A stretch of DNA of 64,000 nt from assembly GCF_023375815.1 (NCBI RefSeq), contig NZ_CP067412.1:4836001-4900000 (forward strand), read 5' to 3'. Both the position numbers and the translations under genes were made by a program. Source of the stretch: Pseudomonas sp. HS6 (GTDB taxonomy: Bacteria > Pseudomonadota > Gammaproteobacteria > Pseudomonadales > Pseudomonadaceae). The notes under the pieces were generated by a model, which worked only from the letters and a program-made list of their open reading frames with translations, was not told the origin of the DNA and did not search any database. This document shows, piece after piece, positions 10,286 to 18,531 of this stretch (positions are counted from its first letter, which is position 1; each line of letters starts with the position of its first letter).

Positions 10286-10687
10286 TCAGCGGCCCCAGCA
10301 ATCCTTGGTGGCAAGCCCGGTTGTCGCGTTGTTCATGCTTCTTACACCGGTGTTGGTGAGGGTGAAGTCCCCGCACTTGTCGCCGGCCATGGTCGTACCG
10401 GCCTTGCGGGTCGCGGTCAGCAGAAAGGTCTGGTCAGCGATGGTCGGGGTGATGGTGTAGAAATCATTGCCCGTGCTGAGACCGGTGATGCCCGTGTAGA
10501 CATTGTTCTTGGTGTAGAAGCGCTCGAGCGTCTGCGCCTGCTCCGACAGTAGCGATACCACCTCGGCGCGACGGCCCTTCTTCAGGTATTCGGTATAGCT
10601 CGGTGCGGCAATGGTGATGATGATCCCGATAATCGCAATCACGATCATGATTTCGATCAGGGTGAATCCTCGGATGGATCTGCGCAT
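10286..10687 (-). CDS. pilE: Minor pilin PilE
   Basis: This 133-residue type IV prepilin has a short basic leader cut by PilD before Phe in the motif G|FTLIE, with the conserved Glu5 of the mature protein, then a hydrophobic helix and a globular head. Two cysteines in the C-terminal region (GDKCG and DCWGR) can form the D-region disulphide. It is the last gene of the fimU-pilV-pilW-pilX-pilY1-pilE operon, 14 bp after pilY1. In P. aeruginosa PilE links the tip complex to the PilA shaft. Confidence 0.93.
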   Translation of the reverse strand: MRRSIRGFTLIEIMIVIAIIGIIITIAAPSYTEYLKKGRRAEVVSLLSEQAQTLERFYTKNNVYTGITGLSTGNDFYTITPTIADQTFLLTATRKAGTTMAGDKCGDFTLTNTGVRSMNNATTGLATKDCWGR

Positions 10688-10701
10688 GCCTCAACTCTCG
10701 C

Positions 10702-13700
10702 TTACTGTATTTGTCGCCACATGATACGACGGCTGCCGCCGCCGCCCTTTTCCACCAGGGTCGTGATGTTGCCACTGGTATCCGTCACGGGTTTGCGCGT
10801 TGCGTTATTAACAGCTCCGTTAAATGTCGGTATACCGCCGGTGAATATCACACCACTGGAAATCGTATCGTTGCTGTCGACCACGCCATCGGCGCTGGTG
10901 TCGAGCACCGCGTAGTTGAGCATCTTACCGCTGAACGCATCGAGTTCGACCAGTTTGCCGGTGCCGAAACTTGAACACGGGTCGGTGGTATCGACACTGG
11001 CCGTGGTGAATACGATGCGCCCCAGCACCAGACTGGCTTGATTGATCACCCGCTCACCGGTCAGCACGTTGTTATAAACCAGTGGCAGATACCAGCCCTT
11101 CTCCCCCGGATAAGTCGTGTCGTTCTGGGTCGTGGTCAAGAACTGCCCGGAACTGCCAGAGAACGATCCAGTAATCGCCTGCGCCTGCAAACTGCTGACC
11201 GTGAGCTGACCTGAACCTCCATCGGCATCCCACACCGAGTAAAACGCCTGCAAATCCTTGTTGGTCTTGTCGGCGGTTTCATTGAACTTGCCGGTACCGA
11301 CGAAGATCTGTTTGCCGCCCAGTGAGTTGTCCGCCAGCAGCGGTTGCGCAGTAATCGGTTGAGTCGCCCCGCCAGCCGTCGTGAACAACGGCTTGCCGGA
11401 AAACGCCACGCCCCAGCCGTCGGTCGTGGTCGCGCTCAGGTCGAACTTCCACAGGCGTCCCTTCAAGTCGCCGCCATAGGCGGCCTGCACCACATTCTGC
11501 GAATTGACTTTGAGCTTCACCGAAGACAAGCCATTGGTGGTTTCCGTGCTGTCGATGACGATTTTCTTGATCAACGAGCCATCGCGCACATCCAGTACAT
11601 ACAACGCCGCTACCCCCGAATTGCTGCCGTATCCGTTAGCGATGAAGGCCGCCCAACGACCATCGGCCAAGCGTGCCACTTCCGGCCGGGCGTAGGCATA
11701 ACCCAGATCATTGAAAGTGTTGGCCGTGTTGGCCGTGGCTGGAGCGCTGACTTCCCACAGTGCATTGAGAATATTCCCGGCCGATGCGTCGAACAATTGC
11801 AGCGCATAGAAGGTCTTGCCGCCGGCCCCGGTGCCGCCGATGGCCAGGGTTTTCCAGGCGCTCCCGAACTGCGCGTCATAGACGCCGACCTGCCCGTCCA
11901 CCAGGAACTTGTGGCTGACGCCATTGATGTAGGTCGGGTCAGCGATCAGCCGCAATGACGGCAGCACGCTTGATGGCATGTAGGCGTAGCGCCGGGTGCC
12001 GTTGGCCGAGTTGATGACGTTGACAAAACCGTCGTTGGCATTCACCACCAGGCTGGCGTTCATGTTCGCAGCCTTGGTCGCCAGGTAGGCGCTGTAAGTT
12101 GAATCACCGATAAGGTCCGAGGCGGTCTGTACCGTCGGAGAAGCCAGTACCAGTGGCGAATTGATGATGTCGCCCAACAGCACGCTGCGCACCTTGAGCC
12201 CGGTTTTGTTGGTGCCTTTGCTCCACTCCACCAGATCACTGCCACTGATGCCTGTGGGCAAGCTCTGACTCAAGGTCGTCTGTTGCGCAGCGGAAAAGTT
12301 GCCGTAGACCAGGGTTACCGGTGCGTTGCTGGACGTATTCCAGGATTGGTAGGTCGGTGCGGTGGCACCCGGAACGATAGCGGTGTCAGTCGTCCACTGC
12401 ACCGCTGAGGTGTTCACCACTCCGGCCGAGGTGAAGCCGAAGGACTTGATCGTGCCGCGCCAATCCTTGGGGTCATAGGTGGTCTGATAAAAACTGCTGC
12501 TACTGGTCAGGGTGGTTCCGCTGCTGACACCCGCGCCACCAGAACCTGCCTTGGAGGTGATGTCGCTCAACGCCGACGACAGCGCCGTGTTGAGGCCGGC
12601 ACTGTCGGTCGCCTGGTAATACTTGCCCTGCCCGTAGCTCGCCGCATCCGACAGCATGCTATTGGAAGCGGTGAATCCCACCGTGTAGGTGTTCATGTAT
12701 TGCTTGGGAAAGTCCGCCGAACTCCAGCTCTTGCCGGCGGCATCGACACCGGTCGAACGCATGTCGATGTCGAAGGCGAACTTGGCGATGTCGTCCAGGT
12801 ACAGCGTATCGCCTTCGTCGTCACCATTGAGGTCGTTGCCGTCGTTGTTGATGCCGTCCCAGTTCGGCAGACGGCTGCCCCCGAGCGGGTCGTTGGAGGG
12901 AAACGTGCGGTCGTAGGTCGGCAGACCGTCGGTAATCACCACCCCGTAGTTTTTCTGGCAACGGTACTGGATCGGGCTGGTGTAGGTGGTCGGCGTCGAG
13001 TTGTAATACGGCGCCATGCCGCGCATGTAGCGGGTGATTTCGTAATAGGTTTCCGCCAGCGGCGTGTTGGCCACGGCACTCAGACCATTGATCGACGAAA
13101 TCAGGGCGTTGTAGTTGGTGTCGGCCTGGGCCTGGGTGACGCTGCCGCTGACCGGTGACAGATCGCTGATGGAACGGGCGATATACCCGCCATTGCCCGG
13201 GTTGTTGCTGGTGGCCGGGTTGAACGTCGACAGACCGATGCGCAGGTTGCGGTTGCTGGCCACCAGCGCATTGGAAACGTTGCGTGCGACGTTGATCCGG
13301 TAGTCGTTGGGAATGGCCCCGGTGGTGAAGTCGCGAGTGCCGTTACTGATGGCCAGGCCGACCACGTAGGCGATGTAATCCCCGTAATAGCGGGTGTTTC
13401 CGCCGCCCACCGGATCTGGCAGTTTCAGACACAGCGGCGCCAGGCTGTTGTTGTAGAACGCATAGGCACCGCCGGAGCAGCCTGAGGTCGGCAAGCTCGA
13501 GAGAAACACCGGGTCACCGGTGATCGCCGTCGAAGTCAGACACAAACCAAGCACCGCGTTGCACTGCCGGGCCGGCGTGCGGGTAACCGTCGGATCAAAA
13601 CCCGAAGCGTAAATGATGCTGTTCATACTCCCCGAATCGTCGATCAACAGCATGACATTCGGCGGTACTGCCGCCGCGCTCAACAGTGGTGAGTCGGACG

Positions 13701-13794
13701 GGGTGAAGGCATACGCTGGCGCCGCGAGATACAGGCCCAATAACAAACCCATGAACCGGGACCACCTGCCAGAGCGCCGCTCAGTACTTCGCAT
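10702..13794 (-). CDS. pilY1: PilY1, pilus tip adhesin and calcium-regulated retraction factor
   Basis: PilY1 is a secreted or tip-located protein needed for pilus extension, adhesion and surface sensing. The ATG at 13794 gives 1030 residues with a signal peptide ending near APAYA (about 1-29), a von Willebrand A-like region with MIDAS motif D52-x-S54-x-S56, an Asp/Asn/Gly-rich loop (near residue 320), and the C-terminal beta-propeller. A nine-residue EF-hand-like loop DTSADGVVD at 965-973 matches the calcium site that governs retraction in P. aeruginosa PilY1. The start overlaps the pilX stop by 14 bp. A more upstream ATG at 13812 is possible but less likely. Confidence 0.95.
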   Translation of the reverse strand: MRSTERRSGRWSRFMGLLLGLYLAAPAYAFTPSDSPLLSAAAVPPNVMLLIDDSGSMNSIIYASGFDPTVTRTPARQCNAVLGLCLTSTAITGDPVFLSSLPTSGCSGGAYAFYNNSLAPLCLKLPDPVGGGNTRYYGDYIAYVVGLAISNGTRDFTTGAIPNDYRINVARNVSNALVASNRNLRIGLSTFNPATSNNPGNGGYIARSISDLSPVSGSVTQAQADTNYNALISSINGLSAVANTPLAETYYEITRYMRGMAPYYNSTPTTYTSPIQYRCQKNYGVVITDGLPTYDRTFPSNDPLGGSRLPNWDGINNDGNDLNGDDEGDTLYLDDIAKFAFDIDMRSTGVDAAGKSWSSADFPKQYMNTYTVGFTASNSMLSDAASYGQGKYYQATDSAGLNTALSSALSDITSKAGSGGAGVSSGTTLTSSSSFYQTTYDPKDWRGTIKSFGFTSAGVVNTSAVQWTTDTAIVPGATAPTYQSWNTSSNAPVTLVYGNFSAAQQTTLSQSLPTGISGSDLVEWSKGTNKTGLKVRSVLLGDIINSPLVLASPTVQTASDLIGDSTYSAYLATKAANMNASLVVNANDGFVNVINSANGTRRYAYMPSSVLPSLRLIADPTYINGVSHKFLVDGQVGVYDAQFGSAWKTLAIGGTGAGGKTFYALQLFDASAGNILNALWEVSAPATANTANTFNDLGYAYARPEVARLADGRWAAFIANGYGSNSGVAALYVLDVRDGSLIKKIVIDSTETTNGLSSVKLKVNSQNVVQAAYGGDLKGRLWKFDLSATTTDGWGVAFSGKPLFTTAGGATQPITAQPLLADNSLGGKQIFVGTGKFNETADKTNKDLQAFYSVWDADGGSGQLTVSSLQAQAITGSFSGSSGQFLTTTQNDTTYPGEKGWYLPLVYNNVLTGERVINQASLVLGRIVFTTASVDTTDPCSSFGTGKLVELDAFSGKMLNYAVLDTSADGVVDSNDTISSGVIFTGGIPTFNGAVNNATRKPVTDTSGNITTLVEKGGGGSRRIMWRQIQ

Positions 13795-14260
13795 AAACGC
13801 TCTCCACCACACTGCGTGAACTGCCGACGATGCCGACGGCCGTGACCCGGTACAGCGTCGCCGAGGTATTGCTCGGCACGTTCACCGCTGTCAGGGTGGT
13901 ACCGATGTTCTGCACCCCGTAGAAGCCGGTGCCCGCAGCGACCCAGGTAACCCCCGACGTCGAGTTGAGCCCCGCCGCGCTGACCACCGACGACTCCGCC
14001 GGCGGCGCGCATTGCGTGGTATTGGCACACACCGCCAGCGCATAACTGTCCAGCTGCACCGCGCTTTCACCCATGCGCAGCGCTGCTTCGGCAGTCTGGA
14101 ACGATTGGTTGCGCAGACTCACGCTGCCAGCCATCTTTTCCTGCAGGTTGGCACTCTGCATCGAAGAGAGACCGATCACGGTCAAAAGCAGCAGAAATAC
14201 CAGGCTGACCAACAACACCATGCCTTGCTGGCTTCGTCGTTGATGGAGAGAAACGCTCAT
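13781..14260 (-). CDS. pilX: Minor pilin PilX
   Basis: This 159-residue prepilin-like protein starts at ATG 14260. After a basic leader the processing site is G|MVLLV, so position 5 of the mature helix is Val instead of Glu. Loss of Glu5 is a known trait of PilX and its type II secretion counterpart GspK, which sit at the very tip. The gene is placed 10 bp after pilW and overlaps pilY1, matching the conserved operon. Confidence 0.92.
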   Translation of the reverse strand: MSVSLHQRRSQQGMVLLVSLVFLLLLTVIGLSSMQSANLQEKMAGSVSLRNQSFQTAEAALRMGESAVQLDSYALAVCANTTQCAPPAESSVVSAAGLNSTSGVTWVAAGTGFYGVQNIGTTLTAVNVPSNTSATLYRVTAVGIVGSSRSVVESVYAKY

Positions 14261-14270
14261 CGACCGGCCC

Positions 14271-14984
14271 TCACTGCAAGCGGTTGCGCAGCGCGGCAAC
14301 CACGTTGAAGGTTTGATTGGCGATCCGGTTGGCCGGATCGGTGAGGGTCAGGCTCAGGCGCACGCTGCGGATGCGTGCCGGATCACTGGGGTTGCTGCTG
14401 TAGGTCGAGGCAGCCACATCGGTCGCGGTACTGGCCAGACCAAACAGGACGGTGAAGGCACTGACGTTGCTCACCAGCACTTGTTGAGTCGGCGTGCCGC
14501 TGCCGGTGCCCATCAGGATCTGGTTGTTGCTGAAGCTGTAGACCAGACGCCGGATCGGAAACCCGAGTTGCCCGGTCGCCGGTGCTCGCACGCCTGTATA
14601 GGCCGTTGAACTGTTGCGGCAGTCGGACACCACCGTCCAGGTCGGCGTCCCGCCCGCGCCACCGACGTCGGCGGTGACCAGCGTCAGCTTGAGGTTGGTG
14701 TTGTCCCAACTGATCGGCGTGATCTGGGCGGCGTTGAAATCGCCGCTGGTACTGGAATCGGTGATCGTCCCCAGGCAGCCGAACATCCCGACCATGCGCA
14801 ATTCCTGAATCATCTTGCTCAACACGAACCGCGCATCTTCCTGCATGGCAGCCGAGGTGTTCTGGCTGACGTAGGTGTTCTTCGCCGCTAGAAAGGTTTG
14901 TACGACGCCCAGTACGATGATCAGCCCCAGCGCCAATGCGATGAGCATTTCGATCAGACCGAAACCCTGGTTATGGCGCTTCAT
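14271..14984 (-). CDS. pilW: Minor pilin PilW
   Basis: A 237-residue prepilin with leader MKRHNQG|FGLIE and Glu5 conserved. It is the largest of the small minor pilins here, as in P. aeruginosa, and helps form the tip complex with PilV, PilX, FimU and PilY1. It overlaps pilV by 4 bp. A cysteine pair (FGCLG and VSDCRN) is present in the head domain. Confidence 0.92.
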   Translation of the reverse strand: MKRHNQGFGLIEMLIALALGLIIVLGVVQTFLAAKNTYVSQNTSAAMQEDARFVLSKMIQELRMVGMFGCLGTITDSSTSGDFNAAQITPISWDNTNLKLTLVTADVGGAGGTPTWTVVSDCRNSSTAYTGVRAPATGQLGFPIRRLVYSFSNNQILMGTGSGTPTQQVLVSNVSAFTVLFGLASTATDVAASTYSSNPSDPARIRSVRLSLTLTDPANRIANQTFNVVAALRNRLQ

Positions 14985-15430
14985 GGCGAGGCCACCGGAT
15001 CGACCGCGGCGCGGCTGGTCAGGACAAAACTGCGCGGGGCGCTCGCGGTGTTGGCGGCCCGCGCGTCACTCCAGTTGATAGTGATGGTGTACACGCGCTG
15101 GTTGAGCGTGATACTGCCGGTGGCGCTCGGCCCGCCGAAATTGACGATGTTGGTGGTGAAGTCGTAGAGATCCTGATCCCGGGTGACATTCAGGTTGCCC
15201 GAGGTCGGCGGCGTGACGGTGTAGTCGGCGCCGGAGTTGGCGCGGATGCGGTCCATCATGTCGTAGGCGATGAAACTGGCCTGGCTGGTCATGCGCGAGC
15301 TGTCGGTGTATTTCAACGCATTGAGCTGAACCGCCGCAGCCCCGAGCAACCCGACCGTCAGAATCAGCAACGCGACCAGTATTTCGATCAGCGACATGCC
15401 TTCCTGTGCACCTTTGCTCCCTGCCCTCAT
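14981..15430 (-). CDS. pilV: Minor pilin PilV
   Basis: A 149-residue prepilin starting at ATG 15430, with processing site G|MSLIE and a normal N-terminal helix followed by a short head domain. The start overlaps the fimU stop as ATGA, and the stop overlaps the pilW start. Part of the tip-initiating minor-pilin complex. Confidence 0.92.
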   Translation of the reverse strand: MRAGSKGAQEGMSLIEILVALLILTVGLLGAAAVQLNALKYTDSSRMTSQASFIAYDMMDRIRANSGADYTVTPPTSGNLNVTRDQDLYDFTTNIVNFGGPSATGSITLNQRVYTITINWSDARAANTASAPRSFVLTSRAAVDPVASP

Positions 15431-15900
15431 CCGCAGCTTCCACCCGATTGAATTCGTCCGTTCAGACACACGTTCAGCGTCCTGCTTTGCGTGCCCAGCG
15501 TGTAACTGAACACCACCGCCGTGGACGGTGCTGCCAGCCCGCCCAGATTGTTGAAATCCAGCGCGGTCACTCCTGAGGTTAGCGTCAGAGTTGCACCACT
15601 GCTCATCGCTGGAACAACCCGCAATACATTGGCCGAAGTGCCAGTACTGTCGTAGACCGACAATTCGCCAGTCCAGACGCTGCCCCCGGCGGTCGGCCGC
15701 AATCGGAGGGTGGTCCCGCGATCGATGGCTTCCAGGCGTGCGTAATTGAGCGCCCGTTGCAGGTCGCCGACTTCGGTGTCGGCCTTGCTGCCCTGTATCG
15801 AGCGGGTAAACGCCGGCACGGCCATCGTGATCAGGATCACAAACAACGCGACCGCCACCAATAGCTCGATCAGCGTGAAACCTTTTGTACGATGATCCAT
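15427..15900 (-). CDS. fimU: Minor pilin FimU (GspH/FimT family)
   Basis: A 157-residue prepilin with leader MDHRTKG|FTLIE, a GspH-like head, and a C-terminal cysteine pair (NVCLNG and GGSCG). FimU joins the minor-pilin tip complex to the PilA shaft. It is the first gene of the minus-strand operon. fimT is divergent from it here, whereas in PAO1 the two lie in tandem on one strand. No clear promoter or AlgR site was found in the 130 bp between them. Confidence 0.88.
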   Translation of the reverse strand: MDHRTKGFTLIELLVAVALFVILITMAVPAFTRSIQGSKADTEVGDLQRALNYARLEAIDRGTTLRLRPTAGGSVWTGELSVYDSTGTSANVLRVVPAMSSGATLTLTSGVTALDFNNLGGLAAPSTAVVFSYTLGTQSRTLNVCLNGRIQSGGSCG

Positions 15901-16030
15901 CGATGCCCTCCGTTGCCGTCGGCTATACCTGCTCTACAAACCTAGAACATTCGACCGGGTTACGTCGGTTGATTTGCCCTGCCCGGCGCACGGATCGCGC
16001 CGAACGCCATGCTCCACGGAGGGAATACAC

Positions 16031-16585
16031 ATGCGGCAACAGGGTTTCAGTCTGGTCGAACTGCTTATGGGACTAACGATCGGCGCAATTGTTCTGTCGC
16101 TGGTCAGCCCGGCGTTTGCAACACTGATGGAGTCAAACCAGCGGCAACAAGCGGCGGAGTCGCTGATCAGCGGGATCCGCACCGCCCGCACTCAGGCGAT
16201 CACGCGCAATCAGAGCGTGGTGATTCACGGCATCGGCGGGGACTGGAGCCAAGGCTGGCGGATCATTCTGGATGTCAGTGGCCAGGGTGCGGAGGACAGC
16301 AGCAATCCGCTGCTGATGGAGCACTCCAGTGATGGGCGAATACCCATTGTCGGCAACTGGTTCGTCAGTCGGTACATTCGGTTCAGCAGTCTGGGGCAAC
16401 CGCTGATGCCCGGGCGGGCGTTTCAGGCAGGAAAACTACATATCTGTTCGACCCGCGAACCGGTCAGCCAGCTTCAACTGGTGCTGGCGGCGACCGGTCG
16501 CGTGCGCCTGGCCAGCGAAAAGGCTGAACAGGCGTTGTGTCGAAAGGATAAAGCGGTCAGATCGAACGTACGCGCAGCTCTTTAG
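16031..16585 (+). CDS. fimT: Type IV pilin-like protein FimT (GspH/FimT family)
   Basis: The ATG at 16031, 7 bp after a GGAGGG ribosome site, gives a 184-residue prepilin with the very short leader [10 protein letters not shown] and Glu5 conserved. Two cysteines lie near the C-terminus (HICST, ALCRK). FimT-type pseudopilins have been linked to DNA binding during natural transformation in several gammaproteobacteria, and a basic C-terminal tail ([13 protein letters not shown]) is visible here. The last 29 bp overlap the 3' end of ispH on the other strand. Confidence 0.86.
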   Translation: MRQQGFSLVELLMGLTIGAIVLSLVSPAFATLMESNQRQQAAESLISGIRTARTQAITRNQSVVIHGIGGDWSQGWRIILDVSGQGAEDSSNPLLMEHSSDGRIPIVGNWFVSRYIRFSSLGQPLMPGRAFQAGKLHICSTREPVSQLQLVLAATGRVRLASEKAEQALCRKDKAVRSNVRAAL

Positions 16586-17501
16586 GCATCGAGAACGTGA
16601 TGTTCTCTTCTCGCCCGGCCAACTCGTCGGCACCGGTGGCGCCCCAGGCCTGCAGCTGCTGGATCACGCCACGCACCAACACTTCAGGTGCAGAGGCCCC
16701 GGCGGTGATACCGATGCGCTCGACGCCATCGAACCAGCTCTTTTGCAGGTCTTCGGCACCGTCGATCAGGTACGCCGGCGTGGCCATGCGTTCGGCCAGC
16801 TCGCGCAGACGATTGGAGTTGGAGCTGTTAGGGCTGCCGACCACCAACACCACGTCGCATTCGTCGGCCAATTGCTTGACCGCGTCCTGACGGTTCTGCG
16901 TGGCGTAGCAGATATCGTCCTTGCGCGGGCCACCGATGGCCGGAAAACGGGAGCGCAACGCGTCGATGACTCGACTGGTGTCGTCCATCGACAAGGTGGT
17001 CTGAGTCACGAAGGCCAGTTTGTCCGGGTTATGCACCTGCAATTCGGCAACATCTTTCTCGTCTTCGACAAGGTAGATCGCACCGCCGTTGCTGGCGTCG
17101 TATTGGCCCATGGTGCCTTCGACTTCCGGGTGACCGGCGTGGCCGATCAGGATGCATTCACGGCCGTCACGGCTGTATTTGGCGACTTCGATGTGCACCT
17201 TGGTCACCAGCGGGCAGGTGGCGTCGAACACTTTCAGGCCACGACCGGCGGCCTCGGTACGCACGGCTTGCGATACGCCATGGGCACTGAAGATCACGAT
17301 GACGTCGTCCGGCACCTGATCCAGCTCTTCGACGAAGATCGCGCCACGACTGCGCAGGTCCTCGACGACGAACTTGTTGTGCACCACTTCATGACGCACA
17401 TAGATCGGTGGCCCGAAGACTTCCAGGGCGCGGTTGACGATTTCGATCGCCCGGTCCACGCCGGCGCAGAAGCCACGGGGGTTGGCGAGTTTGATTTGCA
17501 T
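16557..17501 (-). CDS. ispH: 4-hydroxy-3-methylbut-2-enyl diphosphate reductase
   Basis: IspH (LytB) is the last enzyme of the MEP pathway and makes IPP and DMAPP using a [4Fe-4S] cluster. The 314-residue protein shows the three cluster cysteines in context: GFCAGV near 12, ATCPLV near 96 and ICYATQNR near 197, the last also carrying the TQ pair of the family. It is the final gene of ribF-ileS-lspA-fkpB-ispH, the order also seen in E. coli. Confidence 0.97.
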   Translation of the reverse strand: MQIKLANPRGFCAGVDRAIEIVNRALEVFGPPIYVRHEVVHNKFVVEDLRSRGAIFVEELDQVPDDVIVIFSAHGVSQAVRTEAAGRGLKVFDATCPLVTKVHIEVAKYSRDGRECILIGHAGHPEVEGTMGQYDASNGGAIYLVEDEKDVAELQVHNPDKLAFVTQTTLSMDDTSRVIDALRSRFPAIGGPRKDDICYATQNRQDAVKQLADECDVVLVVGSPNSSNSNRLRELAERMATPAYLIDGAEDLQKSWFDGVERIGITAGASAPEVLVRGVIQQLQAWGATGADELAGREENITFSMPKELRVRSI

Positions 17502-17573
17502 GCTGTGCCTCGTGTCTTGCGCGCGAAAATTCAGATCAATGCAGGAGCCGCTATGGCCCCTGCAGAACAGCGT

Positions 17574-18026
17574 TTACAGCGCTTTGACGGAGAAGATTTC
17601 CACGTCAAAGGTCAGCGTCTTGCCGGCCAGCGGGTGGTTGAAGTCGACGGTCACTTGCGCGTCGTCAAACTCTTTCACCACACCCGGCAGCTCAGTATTC
17701 GCCGCATCATTAAAGATCACCAGCAGACCCGGCGACAGCTCCATGTCCGCAAACTGCGAACGTGGAATGACCTGCACGTTCTGCGGGTTAGGCTGGCCGA
17801 ACGCGTTTTCCGGTTCAACGGTCAGGGTGCGCTTGTCACCCGCCTTGAAGCCGAAAAGCGCTGCTTCGAAGCCCGGCAGCAGGTTGCCGTCGCCGACCTT
17901 GAAGGTCGCCGGGGCCTTGTCGAAGGTACTGTCGACCGTATCGCCGTTCTCCAGGCGCAATGCAAAGTGCAAGGTGACTTCCGTGTTCTGGCCGATACGT
18001 TGCTCAGCCAATACCTGTTCAGTCAT
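17574..18026 (-). CDS. fkpB: FKBP-type peptidyl-prolyl isomerase FkpB (SlpA)
   Basis: A 150-residue SlyD/SlpA-type isomerase: an FKBP core interrupted by an IF chaperone domain (about 70-125), without the His-rich tail of SlyD. It catalyses cis/trans proline isomerisation in the cytoplasm. The start overlaps lspA by 8 bp and 72 bp separate it from ispH. Confidence 0.93.
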   Translation of the reverse strand: MTEQVLAEQRIGQNTEVTLHFALRLENGDTVDSTFDKAPATFKVGDGNLLPGFEAALFGFKAGDKRTLTVEPENAFGQPNPQNVQVIPRSQFADMELSPGLLVIFNDAANTELPGVVKEFDDAQVTVDFNHPLAGKTLTFDVEIFSVKAL

Positions 18027-18531
18027 GAACGGTTTCTCCGGTTTTCTTACTTTTGAACATATCCAGTGCCAGCATCACCGCACCCACTGTGATGGCGCTG
18101 TCGGCGAAGTTGAACGCCGGGAAGTACCAGCGGTTCTGCCAGTGCACCAGAATGAAATCGATCACATGGCCCAGGGCAATGCGGTCATACAAATTGCCCA
18201 GCGCGCCGCCCAGCACCAGTGCCAACGCGACGGCCAGCCAGGTTTCGTTGCGGCCCAGTCGCTTCAGCCAGACCACCAGCACCGCACTGACCACAACCGC
18301 GATCAGGGCGAACAGCCAGCGCTGCCAGCCGGAGCTGTCAGCCAGGAAGCTGAATGCCGCGCCCGTGTTGTAGGCCAGGGTCCAGCTGAAGTAATCGGGA
18401 ATGATCACGATCTGCTGGTACATCTCGAGCTTGCCTTCGAAGTAAAACTTGCTGGCCTGGTCGATGACCAGAACCAGCAAACTCAACCAGAGCCAGCTCA
18501 GCCGTCCGAAACGGCCAACGGCATTAGGCAT
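18019..18531 (-). CDS. lspA: Lipoprotein signal peptidase
   Basis: LspA is the inner-membrane aspartyl protease that removes the signal peptide of diacylated prolipoproteins. The ATG at 18531, inside the last codons of ileS (8-bp overlap), gives 170 residues with four membrane helices. Both catalytic motifs are visible: GNLYDR and FNFADSAI, each carrying an active-site aspartate. Its substrates in this window include BamD and the lipoproteins at 32395 and 40204. Confidence 0.97.
   Translation of the reverse strand: MPNAVGRFGRLSWLWLSLLVLVIDQASKFYFEGKLEMYQQIVIIPDYFSWTLAYNTGAAFSFLADSSGWQRWLFALIAVVVSAVLVVWLKRLGRNETWLAVALALVLGGALGNLYDRIALGHVIDFILVHWQNRWYFPAFNFADSAITVGAVMLALDMFKSKKTGETVHD

Noticed and set aside
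14105..14130. Glu5 loss in PilX as a sign of a broken gene
   Set aside because: PilX and GspK proteins normally lack Glu5, and the gene is full length.
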